Shown: positions 33,032-42,514, counted from the first letter of the stretch. The stretch is DNA of 64,000 nucleotides from Armatimonadota bacterium (GCA_017993055.1 JAGONM010000008.1:1-64000); one strand, 5' to 3'. Made by a program: numbers and translations. The notes: generated from the sequence alone by a model not told the origin.

Positions 33032-33953
33032 CCTCGTGGAGGAATCGAAGTTTGTTCAAATGCTGGCAGAGGCCGTCGGCGCGGTGGACTCCCGTCCAGA
33101 CAGTTGCGAGGTCCCATCCGTGCTCGGCCGGTCCTTTGTGAAGTCCGCACCTCTTGAACCGCGAACGGACGAAGGGGTCTATGAGGTAGTCACAGTGCGG
33201 ACGGAGTTGCCGGACCCGGTGGGAGTCGTCATGGACGACGACATGATCGACTCAGTGAACAGGTTCGCCTCGCTCGGCGCACTGATCCGCCACCGCGAAT
33301 CACGGGCTGTCAGCATTATCAGCCGCCTCTCCCTCTACAGGGGGCAGGAGAGCACCTGGCATCTTCTGCTTCCGATCGTGGGCACCGCAGCTCTCGTCCA
33401 AGGCACCAGCGTGAGCGCGCCCGCGCGCTTCCTGTCACCCGGAAGATCCGAGGATCTGCCGACGCTGCCGGGAGAGAACAACCCCAGTTGCTGGGGCGCG
33501 GCGGACTTCAAGCTCGCTGAGGAGATGCTCAGGCGTGCGCGGCTTATCGCGAACGGCGACGACACCGGGTTGGTGGTCGAGTTTCCCTGGGAGCCAGGAG
33601 CGGTTTCGGCCGTCCTGGGAGACGTGACAAGCCTGCTGACGTTCTCGTCCGTCGCAGAGCATCCCGTGCTGGGAAACGGGCTGCTCTGCAAGCTGGAGTT
33701 GCCCGCAGTCGTTTCGGAGGGCGAGGAACACCGGACGGCAGAGGAACTGAACCTGATTGAAGCCCGGGCGGTCGATGCCCCTCCGTTCTTCGGAGCATGG
33801 TGTACCGCGGGTCCCTGCTCGGTCGCTCACACCGCATTCTGGCCTAACATGCTTCACAGGTCGGGCGTCGTCGTGAACCTGTCTGCCTGGATGCTCGCGA
33901 GGAACAAGCTGGCCCGGGCGTTCATCAACACTCGATTCGAGAGAGGAGCATAA
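32970..33953 (+). CDS. Unrecognised protein in the SAM-riboswitch operon
   Basis: 327 residues from ATG 32970 (MQSFFEECGTTG); the frame is open from 32868 but has no good ribosome site at either start. I do not recognise a family. It is soluble and mixed alpha/beta, with an acidic N-terminal part, a central hydrophobic stretch (WHLLLPIVGTAALVQG) and a conserved-looking end (FFGAWCTAGPCSVAHTAFWPN, NLSAWMLARNKLARAF). There is no signal peptide. The stop lies three bases before the HEAT-repeat gene, so the two are co-transcribed with metK under SAM control. Confidence 0.65.
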   Translation: MQSFFEECGTTGVSEVEQVCSLVEESKFVQMLAEAVGAVDSRPDSCEVPSVLGRSFVKSAPLEPRTDEGVYEVVTVRTELPDPVGVVMDDDMIDSVNRFASLGALIRHRESRAVSIISRLSLYRGQESTWHLLLPIVGTAALVQGTSVSAPARFLSPGRSEDLPTLPGENNPSCWGAADFKLAEEMLRRARLIANGDDTGLVVEFPWEPGAVSAVLGDVTSLLTFSSVAEHPVLGNGLLCKLELPAVVSEGEEHRTAEELNLIEARAVDAPPFFGAWCTAGPCSVAHTAFWPNMLHRSGVVVNLSAWMLARNKLARAFINTRFERGA

Positions 33954-33956
33954 GAA

Positions 33957-35681
33957 ATGTACGCGGACATTGCCACCGCCGCCACGAGATGTGCCGGCGC
34001 AACCGTCGATTTCGATTTTCGGCCGGCACCGTACGACGCAGCCGAGAACGCGCTGCGAGGGGTGATCGCGTCGATCCAGGGAACCGCAAGGCGGGACCTT
34101 GCCCTGAAACTGCTGCAGGAAGGCCGGCACGACGAACTGAGCGAGTTTCTGCAACAGGAACGCCTGTCGGAGGAACAGCGCAAGGAATGGGGACGAGTAC
34201 ACCCGTCATTCATGGGAGGTGAGTTCCTGCCTCCGACGTCGGCCGGAGAGGTCGAGATCGCCCGGCTGTCGCTTCAATCCACGCTGGGCGACGTGGTCTC
34301 CTTCCGCGCGAGGCGCACACCCAAGGGCTGGAATTACCGGGTAGTCGATGAATACCCCGAGGACGAGCGCGAGTACGAGATATCGCCGGAGTACACTGTG
34401 CAGCCGCTGACCCTCGGCGAACTCATCAGGCTGATGGACGGCACAGTCAATTCCATGTGGCAGGGCATGGGGGAGTCGGGTAACTTCGAGTGGACCAGCC
34501 TGGTGATCCCTTATCTCGAATCTCAACTCATTCACGGCACCAGCATGGAGGAGTTCGAGAGCCTGTTCTCCTTCGCCAAGGTGTCGTCCGAGTTCTACCC
34601 GGACCTGCAGTGGTATTACGGTGCGGTCACCGACCGATGGTGTGAGGCGCGGCTGGTCGATCTATTCGCTCTGAAGACGAATAAGGATGTGCCGGCCCTG
34701 ATCGCGGACCTGCACGATTGGGACAGGGAGGTGAGTTCGGCCGCTGCCAGGAGACTCCGCACCCGCCCGAAGAAACGTGTCGTCCAGCCGCTCATCGGCT
34801 GCCTGGCCGACGGAGACTGGAACGTCCGGTGCGCCGCGGCCGAACTGCTGGGCAGGATCGGCGCCGCCGAGGCCGCGGATGCCCTGATCGGGGCACTGAG
34901 CGATCCGGACATCATCGTCCGGCGAGCCGCCGCCGATGCGCTCGGCAGGATTCACGTCCCCGAGATTCCATTCTTGAGGGCACTGGCCCTCGGCGAGTGG
35001 AAGCAGGTTGCAGCGGCGGGCGGTCAGGCCGTGCCGCGGCTGATCGCCATGCTGGGGCACGACTGCAGCGACGTGCGCGGGGGTTCCGCTAACACACTGG
35101 GTGAGATCAGAGATGCAGATGCGGTGGAGCCACTCATCCGGTCGCTCAGGGACGCAGACGACGGCGTGAGGTCGAGCGCCGCGGCGGCTCTCGGCAGGAT
35201 CGGAGACTGCCGCGCGGTCGGGGCGCTGATCGAGGCCCTGTCCGGCACATGCGATCTGGTGAGACGCGGCGCGGCATCGGCGCTCGGCGAGATCCGCGAT
35301 GCACGGGCTGTGGAGCCGCTCCTTCAGGTTCTCGCCGATGGGACAGACCGTCTGCGAACTGCCGCCGCGGAAGCGCTGGAAAGTATCGGCGACACTCGAG
35401 CGGCGGAGCCGCTTCTCGCTGCGGCTGAAAGAATGGACCCAGACGGGCGATGGGCCGTCGCGCAGGCGTTGAATCGGCTGCGGGACCCGCACGCGGTGCC
35501 GCTGCTCATCGAATCACTCGGCCATGCAGACCGCAAGGTGCGCCTCGAAGCGGTAGAGGCGCTTGAAATCTCGGGCGACGATCGCGCGATCGAACCGCTT
35601 GAGGCGCTTGGGGCAGTTGAGGAAGACGAGGAGATCCAGGACGCTGTCGCAGGCGCGCTCTGGACGTTTGGCAGGGAGTAG
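33957..35681 (+). CDS. HEAT-repeat (PBS-lyase-like) protein in the metK operon
   Basis: A 574-residue soluble protein. Residues 1-240 are a distinct domain that I do not recognise (SFMGGEFLPPTSAGEVEIARL, TLGELIRLMDG). From about 245 to the end run some ten HEAT/PBS-lyase repeats of about 31 residues with the pattern VQPLIGCLADGDWNVRCAAAE, LGEIRDADAVEPLIRSLRD and so on, a scaffold for protein binding. Start ATG 33957 lies three bases after the previous stop, with GAGAGGAG upstream. The partner is unknown; position suggests a link with SAM metabolism or the preceding unknown protein. Confidence 0.85.
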   Translation: MYADIATAATRCAGATVDFDFRPAPYDAAENALRGVIASIQGTARRDLALKLLQEGRHDELSEFLQQERLSEEQRKEWGRVHPSFMGGEFLPPTSAGEVEIARLSLQSTLGDVVSFRARRTPKGWNYRVVDEYPEDEREYEISPEYTVQPLTLGELIRLMDGTVNSMWQGMGESGNFEWTSLVIPYLESQLIHGTSMEEFESLFSFAKVSSEFYPDLQWYYGAVTDRWCEARLVDLFALKTNKDVPALIADLHDWDREVSSAAARRLRTRPKKRVVQPLIGCLADGDWNVRCAAAELLGRIGAAEAADALIGALSDPDIIVRRAAADALGRIHVPEIPFLRALALGEWKQVAAAGGQAVPRLIAMLGHDCSDVRGGSANTLGEIRDADAVEPLIRSLRDADDGVRSSAAAALGRIGDCRAVGALIEALSGTCDLVRRGAASALGEIRDARAVEPLLQVLADGTDRLRTAAAEALESIGDTRAAEPLLAAAERMDPDGRWAVAQALNRLRDPHAVPLLIESLGHADRKVRLEAVEALEISGDDRAIEPLEALGAVEEDEEIQDAVAGALWTFGRE

Positions 35682-35720
35682 CCTGTCCGATCTACCACTA
35701 CAAAGAGGAGAGTAACACAA

Positions 35721-36848
35721 GTGAACATGTTCACATCCGAATCAGTCACCGAAGGGCATCCCGACAAGGTCGCAGACAGAATCGCGGACGCCATCCTGGA
35801 CGCGCTGCTCGCCCGCAACCCTACGACTCGATCTGCCGTCGAGGCCTTCATCACTAAGGGGTTGGTCGTGATCGGCGGCGAGGTCAGCATGGATTCGGAA
35901 CTCGACGCGCGAAGGATAGCGCGGGAAGCGATCGAGTCAATCGGGTACGGGAGCGCCGACGACGGCTTCGACTGCGACTCGGCGGAGTTCCAAGTGATCC
36001 TGCGGCAGCAGGCGTGCGAGATCTACGACCAGGTGGACGGCGGAGGCGCCGGGGACCAGGGTATGATGTTCGGATACGCCTGCGACGAGACGCCGGAGCT
36101 GATGCCTACGGCGATCGTGTTTGCGCACAGGCTGGCGGCCCGGCTCGCGGAGGTGCGCAAATCCGGCATCCTGCCTTATCTGAGGCCGGACGGCAAGACG
36201 CAGGTCACGGTCGAGTACGATGACTCCGGCCGGCCGGTCAGGGTCGCGAAGGTCCTGATATCGGCGCAGCACTCGCCGGACGTCGATCTCGAGACGCTCA
36301 GGCGGGAGGTCGTCGCTGCGGTCGTGAGCCCTGTGATTCAGATCGACCACGATACGATCGTACGAGTGAACCCGAACGGGTCGTTCGAGGTCGGGGGACC
36401 CGGGGCCGACACCGGACTCACCGGGAGGAAGATCATCGTGGACACTTACGGAGGGTATGCCCGGCACGGGGGCGGCTCATTCAGCGGAAAGGATCCGACG
36501 AAAGTCGACCGCTCGGCCGCCTACATGATGAGGTACGTCGCGAAGAATGTCGTGGCGGCTGGCCTGGCCCAGCGCTGCGAAGTCCAGGTTTCATACGGCA
36601 TAGGCGACAGGAATGCGTTCTCGCTTAAGGCGGAGACCTTCGGCACGGGTGCGATACCCGACAAGGCGCTCGCCGGCCTGATCCGAGAGCACTTCGATCT
36701 GAGCCCGGCGGGGATCATCGAGACGCTCGACCTGCGGAGACCGATATACACACCGCTTTCGGCTTACGGTCACTTCGGTAGAGAGGGCGTTCCGTGGGAG
36801 AAAACTGACCGAACTGAAACGCTCAAGTCGACCGTGCAGATCGGCTGA
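35721..36848 (+). CDS. metK: S-adenosylmethionine synthetase
   Basis: A 375-residue enzyme making SAM from methionine and ATP in the cytoplasm. All family signatures are present: SESVTEGHPDKVADRIADAI near the N-terminus, GAGDQGMMFGYA (ATP-binding hexapeptide region), the P-loop-like GGGSFSGKDPTKVDRSAAYM, and the closing FGREGVPWEKTD. Length is normal. GTG 35721 has GAGGAGAG at the right distance; ATG 35727 is the alternative. Last gene of the SAM-riboswitch operon, which closes a feedback loop, and followed by a strong terminator. Confidence 0.97.
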   Translation: MNMFTSESVTEGHPDKVADRIADAILDALLARNPTTRSAVEAFITKGLVVIGGEVSMDSELDARRIAREAIESIGYGSADDGFDCDSAEFQVILRQQACEIYDQVDGGGAGDQGMMFGYACDETPELMPTAIVFAHRLAARLAEVRKSGILPYLRPDGKTQVTVEYDDSGRPVRVAKVLISAQHSPDVDLETLRREVVAAVVSPVIQIDHDTIVRVNPNGSFEVGGPGADTGLTGRKIIVDTYGGYARHGGGSFSGKDPTKVDRSAAYMMRYVAKNVVAAGLAQRCEVQVSYGIGDRNAFSLKAETFGTGAIPDKALAGLIREHFDLSPAGIIETLDLRRPIYTPLSAYGHFGREGVPWEKTDRTETLKSTVQIG

Positions 36849-36873
36849 CCGCAACGCAGACGCTCAAGGGATC

Positions 36874-36918
36874 GACAAGGGCAGGGCCGGAGCCGGACTC
36901 CGACCCTGCCTGCTTGTC
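36874..36918. terminator. Bidirectional terminator between metK and the GH18 gene
   Basis: GCAGGGCCGGAG (36881-36892) pairs with CTCCGACCCTGC (36898-36909) with one mismatch around CCGGA; outer GACAAG/CTTGTC arms extend it to 36874-36918. It touches the stop codon of the convergent GH18 gene. Confidence 0.8.
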
Positions 36919-37985
36919 TACTTGAGGATACTTTCGCCCTTGCGGTACTTGGCGAGGAGCTTCCAGTAATCCGGATGCTCGTCGCCGAGCCGCCAGATGG
37001 AGATGCCGGCGACACCGTACTCCTGCGCGAGCGAAACCTTGTGCTTGAGGCTGTCGGGGTCCTCGTACCAGACCTCGCGCTTCACGCCGTCCTCGGCGGT
37101 ATACGTGAACCAGTGGTACTTCCCCTCGTCGTCCCACTTGATCTCCGGTTTCACCTTCGCAATCAGGGCCTCCACCGACTTGGTGGTGTGCGACTTCGCC
37201 CTGCCCTGCTCAGGCCAGTCGTAGCCGTAGAAGGGAACTCCGAGCACGACCTTCTCGCGAGGGATGACGCTCGTCGCATATTCCAGCACCCTTCGCACCC
37301 AAGGGGCCGAGCCGATCGGACCAGGACTGCCCGCGCTCCAGTGCTCGTCGTAGGCCATCAGCATCACGAGGTCGCAGGACTTCCCGAGCGCCACGTAATC
37401 GAACGGACCCGCCCACTCCGCCTCGGGCGCGTCACGGGTCTTCGCGGGGACGTCAATCGTGACGAGCAGCTTCTTCGCATGGAACTTGTCGGCAAGCTCG
37501 CTCATGAAGGCGCTGAGATGCGGGCGGTCTTCCTTCGGAAGGTTCTCGATGTCAATGTTGATGCCCGGGCACTTCCAGTCGAGTGTGATCTTCAGCAACT
37601 GGTCTATCACCTTCGCGCGCTTTGCCGGGTCTATCAGCACCTCGTGGGCGATCTCCTTGCTGAACTCGCCGTTCGCGACAAGCGGGAGAACGCCCAGGCC
37701 CTTCTCCTTCGCGAAGGCGAGGAGGTAGTTATCCTTGCCGCACTTCACGTTGCCGTCGGTGTCGGCGATGGCGACGCGGGTCGGGCAGACGTGGGTCAGC
37801 ACGTTGTAGTTCTCACGGATGCACGGATACGCGGACCGGTCGGACTTGCCGGGAATCCAGAAGTACCCGATCACGAGCCGTTTGCTGTCAGTGGGCTTGA
37901 TATCCACTGGCTTGGTACCCCCTCTGGTGATGATCACAATTGCGGCCAACGCTGCTGCGAGGATGAGATGGCGTTTTCGGTTCAT
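36918..37985 (-). CDS. GH18-family glycoside hydrolase-like protein, exported or membrane-anchored
   Basis: A 355-residue protein with an N-terminal hydrophobic segment (LILAAALAAIVIITRGG) acting as signal or anchor. The GH18 barrel is clear: YNVLTHVCPTRVAIADTDG, the catalytic strand GINIDIENLP (the first Asp of DxxDxDxE is replaced by Asn, but the catalytic Glu is kept), LMAYDEHWSAGSPGPIG, VVLGVPFYGYDWP and GVAGISIWRLGDE. It resembles YvbX/SleL-type peptidoglycan or spore-wall glucosaminidase-like proteins more than chitinases. ATG 37985 is chosen, just after a TACAAT box. Four GGAC-type repeat bases encode SDRS. Confidence 0.85.
   Translation of the reverse strand: MNRKRHLILAAALAAIVIITRGGTKPVDIKPTDSKRLVIGYFWIPGKSDRSAYPCIRENYNVLTHVCPTRVAIADTDGNVKCGKDNYLLAFAKEKGLGVLPLVANGEFSKEIAHEVLIDPAKRAKVIDQLLKITLDWKCPGINIDIENLPKEDRPHLSAFMSELADKFHAKKLLVTIDVPAKTRDAPEAEWAGPFDYVALGKSCDLVMLMAYDEHWSAGSPGPIGSAPWVRRVLEYATSVIPREKVVLGVPFYGYDWPEQGRAKSHTTKSVEALIAKVKPEIKWDDEGKYHWFTYTAEDGVKREVWYEDPDSLKHKVSLAQEYGVAGISIWRLGDEHPDYWKLLAKYRKGESILK
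37831..37848. repeat. 9-bp dispersed repeat, two units
   Basis: GCGGACCGG and TCGGACTTG in tandem, inside the GH18-like gene, encoding KSDRS on the minus strand. Confidence 0.55.
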
Positions 37986-37991
37986 AGCGGC

Positions 37992-37997
37992 ATTGTA
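37992..37997 (-). promoter_or_regulatory. -10 box directly before the GH18 gene
   Basis: TACAAT on the minus strand, seven bases before the ATG at 37985, so the predicted transcript starts at or within a base or two of the start codon (leaderless). No good -35 is visible. Confidence 0.45.
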
Positions 37998-38011
37998 CCT
38001 CATGGGGTCAG

Positions 38012-38048
38012 CGGAGTACTGGGAACCCATATCTCCACCACTCCATTC
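38012..38048. repeat. GGAGTACTGG-type dispersed repeat between the GH18 gene and hslU
   Basis: CGGAGTACTGGGA, then TCTCCACCACTCCATTCTC in inverted orientation, filling the gap between the hslU stop and the GH18 promoter. Related copies are at 22411, 32482, 41029 and 49537. Confidence 0.55.
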
Positions 38049-39530
38049 TCACAGTATGTACTTGCTCAGGTCCTCGTTCTTGAGAATGCCTTCGAGCTTG
38101 TCGCGGACGTATTCGGCATCAATGCTGACCTCGTGACCGGCAAGCTCCGACGCGTCGAACGAGAGCTCCTCGAGCAGGCGCTCCATCACCGTGTGCAGTC
38201 TCCGCGCGCCGATGTTCTCCATCTGCGAGTTGACCTCGGCGGCCATCCGCGCGAGTTCGTCCACCGCGTCGTCCGCAAACCGGACGGTCACGCCTTCGGT
38301 CGAGAGCAGCGCGCTGTACTGTTTGACCAGCGCGTTTTTCGGCTCGGTCAGGATGCGCTTGAAGTCGGCCTCGGTCAGGCTGTCTAGTTCGACGCGGATC
38401 GGCAGGCGGCCCTGAAGCTCCGGGATGAGGTCCGACGGCTTGCTGACGTGGAACGCGCCGGCCGCGATGAAGAGGATGTGGTTCGTGCGGACCGGGCCGT
38501 ACTTCGTGACGACGGTCGAACCCTCGATGATCGGCAGTATGTCGCGCTGGACACCCTCGCGGGAGACCTGGGGGCCGCTGTCGCCGCCCTTCTCCCGCCC
38601 CGCGATCTTGTCCATCTCGTCCACGAAGATGATGCCGGTCTGCTCCGTGCGGTCAACTGCCTCGCGGACGATCTGGTCGTGGTCCACGAGTTTCCCGGCC
38701 TCCTCCTGCGCGAGTACCTCTCTCGCCTCGCCTACCGTGACCGACTTCTGCTTCCGTCGGCGCATCATCGGGCCGAGCATGCCCTGCATGTCCATGCCCA
38801 TCTCTTCGATGCCCTGCCCGCTGAAGACCTGGAGGAACGGGGTGCCGCCGGTCTCCTCCACCTCGATCTCGATGCGCTTATCGTCAATCAAGCCGTCCTC
38901 GATCTGCTTTCGGAGCTTCGCCCTGATCCTCTCCTTGCGCTTGAGGTGCTCCCGCTCGAGGGCTTCGCGCTCGGCAACTTGATGCTCATCCTCCGCCACC
39001 GGTTCGGGCTCGGGCTCTGCCTGGCCTGGAACTCGCCCGCCGAACAACTGCCCTAGGAACTGGCTTGCGGCCTCCATTTCCTTCCCATGCGCCGGGCGCT
39101 CATCCTCGCGAGACGGCAGCGGCTCCATGATGTCGAGTATTCGTTCGACGGCAAGTTCGCGGGCGCGGTCCTGGACCTCGGCAACTTTCTCGGTCTCGAC
39201 CATCCGCACCGCAAGCTGGACGAGGTCGCGCACCATCGAGTCCACGTCGCGGCCGACGTACCCGACCTCGGTGAACTTGGTGGCCTCGACCTTGACGAAC
39301 GGGGCACGGGCGATCTGCGCGAGCCTGCGGGCGATCTCGGTCTTTCCGATGCCGGTCGGGCCGATCATGAGGATGTTCTTCGGGATGACCTCCTCGCGCA
39401 TGTCTTCCCCGAGCAGCCGGCGCCGATGGCGGTTTCGGAGGGCGATTGCCACCGCGCGCTTGGCCTTGTCCTGGCCGACGATATACTTGTCGAGTTCCGC
39501 GACGATCTCACGCGGGGTAAGGTCTTCCAT
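38049..39530 (-). CDS. hslU: HslU, ATPase subunit of the HslUV protease
   Basis: A 493-residue AAA+ unfoldase that feeds proteins to HslV. N-terminal [31 protein letters not shown] and Walker [10 protein letters not shown] are typical; [19 protein letters not shown], Walker [11 protein letters not shown] and the C-terminal DLSKYIL, which inserts into HslV, are present. It is longer than the E. coli protein (443) because the intermediate domain, about residues 125-250, is enlarged and acidic. ATG 39530 lies after a 9-bp repeat cluster that occupies the gap from hslV. Confidence 0.97.
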   Translation of the reverse strand: MEDLTPREIVAELDKYIVGQDKAKRAVAIALRNRHRRRLLGEDMREEVIPKNILMIGPTGIGKTEIARRLAQIARAPFVKVEATKFTEVGYVGRDVDSMVRDLVQLAVRMVETEKVAEVQDRARELAVERILDIMEPLPSREDERPAHGKEMEAASQFLGQLFGGRVPGQAEPEPEPVAEDEHQVAEREALEREHLKRKERIRAKLRKQIEDGLIDDKRIEIEVEETGGTPFLQVFSGQGIEEMGMDMQGMLGPMMRRRKQKSVTVGEAREVLAQEEAGKLVDHDQIVREAVDRTEQTGIIFVDEMDKIAGREKGGDSGPQVSREGVQRDILPIIEGSTVVTKYGPVRTNHILFIAAGAFHVSKPSDLIPELQGRLPIRVELDSLTEADFKRILTEPKNALVKQYSALLSTEGVTVRFADDAVDELARMAAEVNSQMENIGARRLHTVMERLLEELSFDASELAGHEVSIDAEYVRDKLEGILKNEDLSKYIL

Positions 39531-39550
39531 ATTTGCCTCTTCGAGTGGAG

Positions 39551-39577
39551 TCGGACTTGTCAGACATGTCCGACGTC
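39551..39577. repeat. 9-bp dispersed repeat cluster between hslV and hslU
   Basis: TCGGACTTG, TCAGACATG, TCCGACGTC in phase, reaching into the hslV stop codon. It fills the intergenic space just upstream of hslU. Confidence 0.8.
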
Positions 39578-40106
39578 ACAGCGCTTCCACCGTGATGTTC
39601 TCGTTCGTGTACACGCAGATCGAGGCGGCGGTGCGCAGTGCCTCCTCGACGATCTGCTGGGCGGTCAGGTTCGAGTGCCGCATCAGGGCGCGGGCCGCCG
39701 CTAGGGCATATCCCCCACCCGATCCGATCGCCGCGATACCGTCGTCCGGTTCGATCACTTCGCCGCTGCCGGAGAGGACGAGCACGTGCTCGGCGTCGGC
39801 GACGATCATCAGCGCCTCGAGCCTCCTCAGTATCCGATCCGTCCGCCACTCCTTCGCAAACTCCCGCACGGCGCGCAGGATGTTGCCGTGCGACTCCTCG
39901 AGCTTCGCCTCGAACTTGTCCGACAGCGTGTAGGCGTCGGCGACCGAACCGGCGATCCCTGCAAGCACCTTGCCGTCGTGCATCCGCCGGACCTTCTTCG
40001 CGCCGGCCTTCATGATCTGGTTCTCGATAGTCACCTGACCGTCGCCCGCCATGGCGACCTTGCCGTTGTGCATAACCGCGACGATCGTGGTTGCGTGTGC
40101 AGTCAT
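39576..40106 (-). CDS. hslV: HslV, peptidase subunit of the HslUV protease
   Basis: A 176-residue proteasome-like threonine peptidase forming two stacked hexamers capped by HslU. It starts [26 protein letters not shown]; the active N-terminal Thr of the family corresponds to Thr6 of TTIVAV, so a five-residue propeptide (MTAHA) is expected to be removed, as in several other phyla. [20 protein letters not shown] and [20 protein letters not shown] are conserved. Starts at ATG 40106, overlapping the xerC stop by four bases; a longer open frame continues upstream through xerC as a shadow. Confidence 0.96.
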   Translation of the reverse strand: MTAHATTIVAVMHNGKVAMAGDGQVTIENQIMKAGAKKVRRMHDGKVLAGIAGSVADAYTLSDKFEAKLEESHGNILRAVREFAKEWRTDRILRRLEALMIVADAEHVLVLSGSGEVIEPDDGIAAIGSGGGYALAAARALMRHSNLTAQQIVEEALRTAASICVYTNENITVEAL

Positions 40107-41017
40107 TTCTCCTCCAGCGCCCGGGGGTGGGCCTGCTCGTAGACCTGCTTGAGGCGCTCCCGGGTGACGTGAGCGTAAATCTGCGTCGTCGAGAGGCTCG
40201 AGTGTCCGAGCAGCTCCTGGATCGAGCGGAGGTCCGCGCCGTTCTCGAGCATATGAGTCGCAAATGTGTGCCGCAGGACGTGTGGGCTGATCTTCAGCTC
40301 GCCGCTCACCGCCCCAAAGTGTTTGTCGAGCATCCGGGCGATACCGCCCGCCGTCAGCCGGCCGCCGTCCCTGTTCAGGAAAAGCGCCTGCTCGTCCGCG
40401 CCGTCCTTCCGCTTCGCAAGGAGCTTGGGGCGTGCATTCTGTATATACCCCGAGAGCGCCTCCTGTGCCGCGCGGCCGATGAGCGTGACGCGCTCCTTCG
40501 ATCCCTTGCCCAGCACCCTGATCTCGCCCGCGCCGAGATCCAGGTCTAGCAGATTCATCCCTGAGACCTCTCCAACCCGGCAACCGGTCGCGTAGATGAC
40601 TTCCAGGATCGCCGCATCGCGAGCGCCCGATGTTGTGGTCGTGTCGGGACGGAGCATCAGCGCCTCTATCTGCTCCGGGCGCAGGAACTTCGGCAGGCGC
40701 TTGTCGAGCTTCGGGCCGGAAAGTCCGAGCATCGGGTCCGCACTCATCAGCTTCTTGTGAACGAGATACCTGAAGAACGCCCGCAAGGAGGCCATCTTGC
40801 GAGCTATCGTCCGTTTCCCGTTCCCGCCGCGCTGGAGGCGGGCGAAATACCTCCGCATGACCCGGGAGTCCACCTCGCCGGGAGACGAGCCGATGCCCTC
40901 GTCCTCCAGGAAGCCGACGAACTGGGCGATGTCCGCCGAGTATGCCCTGATCGTATTCGAGGAGACGTTGCGTACGACCTGCAGATAGCTGATGAAGCGA
41001 TCGAGCTCTTGATGCAT
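40103..41017 (-). CDS. xerC: Tyrosine recombinase XerC/XerD family
   Basis: A 304-residue site-specific recombinase that resolves chromosome dimers at dif during cell division. SAM-like N-terminal domain residues 1-90; catalytic residues R147 (GCRVGEV), K171, H246 and R249 ([10 protein letters not shown]), H272 (LGHSS) and nucleophile Y281 (IYAHV) are all present. Housekeeping context between trmFO/topA and hslVU, as in Firmicutes and others, supports XerC rather than a phage integrase. Start ATG 41017; overlaps hslV by four bases. Confidence 0.92.
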   Translation of the reverse strand: MHQELDRFISYLQVVRNVSSNTIRAYSADIAQFVGFLEDEGIGSSPGEVDSRVMRRYFARLQRGGNGKRTIARKMASLRAFFRYLVHKKLMSADPMLGLSGPKLDKRLPKFLRPEQIEALMLRPDTTTTSGARDAAILEVIYATGCRVGEVSGMNLLDLDLGAGEIRVLGKGSKERVTLIGRAAQEALSGYIQNARPKLLAKRKDGADEQALFLNRDGGRLTAGGIARMLDKHFGAVSGELKISPHVLRHTFATHMLENGADLRSIQELLGHSSLSTTQIYAHVTRERLKQVYEQAHPRALEEK

Positions 41018-41028
41018 GATGGAAGCAC

Positions 41029-41068
41029 GGAGTGGCGGAGTACCGGATACCCGTCACTCCGCCACTCC
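41029..41068. repeat. 13-bp inverted repeat built from the GGAGT-type repeat
   Basis: GGAGTGGCGGAGT (41029-41041) and ACTCCGCCACTCC (41056-41068) are perfect complements. The element fills the gap between the GH4 stop and the xerC start and may act as the GH4 terminator. It is a copy of the dispersed GGAGTACTGGAG-type family. Confidence 0.7.
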
Positions 41069-41082
41069 ATCACTCCAATCCC

Positions 41083-42444
41083 CTAACCGTCCGTGTCCCA
41101 TCCGTCGCAGAGCGCGACGCCCGTGCCGTCGAGCGGATGCCAGTACTCCGCGTTGGCCTCGAACATCTCGTTGACCATTGACTTGATCTCCTCTAGGCTG
41201 CACACCGCGGAAGTCAGCGGGTCCATGTAGATCGCCCGGCGGATCTTGTCCTTGTCGCCGGTCATGATGCCGTCCACAGCAAGTTCCTCGATCTGGGCGC
41301 TCAGACCGGTGAGCATCGCGCACTGAGGAGGAAGCGGGCCAACCGCGATCGGATCGAGGCCGCGCCTGGAGGCCATGACCGGCACCTCGACACAGCATCC
41401 GGCGGGCAGGTTGTCGACCAGACCGAAGTTCCGGACGTTGCCGTTGAACTCGAAGAGCGCTCCGTCGCCGAAGATGGCATTGAAGATGCTGGCCGCATAT
41501 TCATGCCCGCGCGCCAGGTTGATCGGCTTGTCGAGCTCCGCCTGGATGTTGTCGCGCCAGGTATCCTCGCGCCGGAGGTACTCGTTCAGGATGTACGCGT
41601 ACTCACCCGGATTCCAGTTGGTGCCCGTCGTGCAGTACTTCTCGATGAGGTCAGGGCGCTTGCGGAACCAGGCGCAGTACTCGGAGTTGTGGCCGCTCGA
41701 CTCGGTGATGTAGTAGCCGAAGTGGAGGAACAACTCGTTTCGAACCTGCTCGGCGTTGTAGATGTCCTCACGAGTCTCGACGGCCTCCCGGATCTTCGGG
41801 TAGGCGTCATCGCCGTTCCACTTGAAGTCAATGTACCATGCCTGATGGTTGATGCCCGCGCAGTGGTAGGTGACCTCCTCATAGGGAGCGCCAATCCAGT
41901 TGGCGAGCATCATCGCCGTGCCCTGCACGCTGTGGCAGAGGCCGCTTATGGCCAGCTTCGGAAACCTGCCCTGCATCGCCCGGCAGAGCATCGCCATCGG
42001 GTTCGTGTAGTTGAGGACGGTCGCCTTGGGGGCGTACCTGGCGACGTCGCAGACGATATCGAGCATGACCGGGATCGTGCGCAGCGAGCGGAAGATGCCC
42101 GAAGGGCCGCGAGTGTCGCCGATGTTGGTATCCACGCCGTACTTCTTCGGGATCTCGATGTCGGTGCGGAAGACCTGAGGTCCGCCCTGCAGGATCGTGA
42201 TCAGGACGCCGTCCGCGCCCTCGATAGCCTCCTTGCGATTCGTGGTGGCGACGACCTTCGCGGGGTAGTTCCCGGCGGCGACGATCTTCTCGACCGCCTG
42301 CCTGCTGAACTCGAGACGCTCGGGATCAATGTCCATGAGCGCGAGCGTGCAGTCTGACAACTCGGGGAAGGTCAGGATGTCGCGGACGAGCCCCCTGGTG
42401 AACCCGAAGCTGCCTGCTCCGATGAATGCGATCTTCTTGGGCAC
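41083..42444 (-). CDS. GH4-family alpha-galactosidase/glycosidase
   Basis: A 453-residue NAD- and Mn-dependent glycosidase of family GH4. The NAD site is [29 protein letters not shown], the Cys-His metal pair in [10 protein letters not shown] and [10 protein letters not shown] follow. The pattern is closest to the MelA-type alpha-galactosidases. It works in the cytoplasm on transported sugars. ATG 42444 with GAAAGGAAC upstream. Separated from the GH127 gene by 103 bases holding a 9-bp repeat cluster, and interposed between xerC and trmFO. Confidence 0.9.
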   Translation of the reverse strand: MPKKIAFIGAGSFGFTRGLVRDILTFPELSDCTLALMDIDPERLEFSRQAVEKIVAAGNYPAKVVATTNRKEAIEGADGVLITILQGGPQVFRTDIEIPKKYGVDTNIGDTRGPSGIFRSLRTIPVMLDIVCDVARYAPKATVLNYTNPMAMLCRAMQGRFPKLAISGLCHSVQGTAMMLANWIGAPYEEVTYHCAGINHQAWYIDFKWNGDDAYPKIREAVETREDIYNAEQVRNELFLHFGYYITESSGHNSEYCAWFRKRPDLIEKYCTTGTNWNPGEYAYILNEYLRREDTWRDNIQAELDKPINLARGHEYAASIFNAIFGDGALFEFNGNVRNFGLVDNLPAGCCVEVPVMASRRGLDPIAVGPLPPQCAMLTGLSAQIEELAVDGIMTGDKDKIRRAIYMDPLTSAVCSLEEIKSMVNEMFEANAEYWHPLDGTGVALCDGWDTDG

Positions 42445-42478
42445 GGTTGGTGTTCCTTTCTTCGGTTCTGGCCGCCTG

Positions 42479-42514
42479 TCGGACGGATCGGATGCGTCTG
42501 ACCGGTCGGACTAG
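42479..42514. repeat. 9-bp dispersed repeat cluster upstream of the GH4 gene
   Basis: Four in-phase units TCGGACGGA, TCGGATGCG, TCTGACCGG, TCGGACTAG in the GH127-GH4 intergenic region. Confidence 0.8.

Noticed and set aside
38448-39056. Overlapping plus-strand frames opposite hslU
   Set aside because: Typical antisense shadows of a high-GC gene; composition follows the third-codon bias of hslU.
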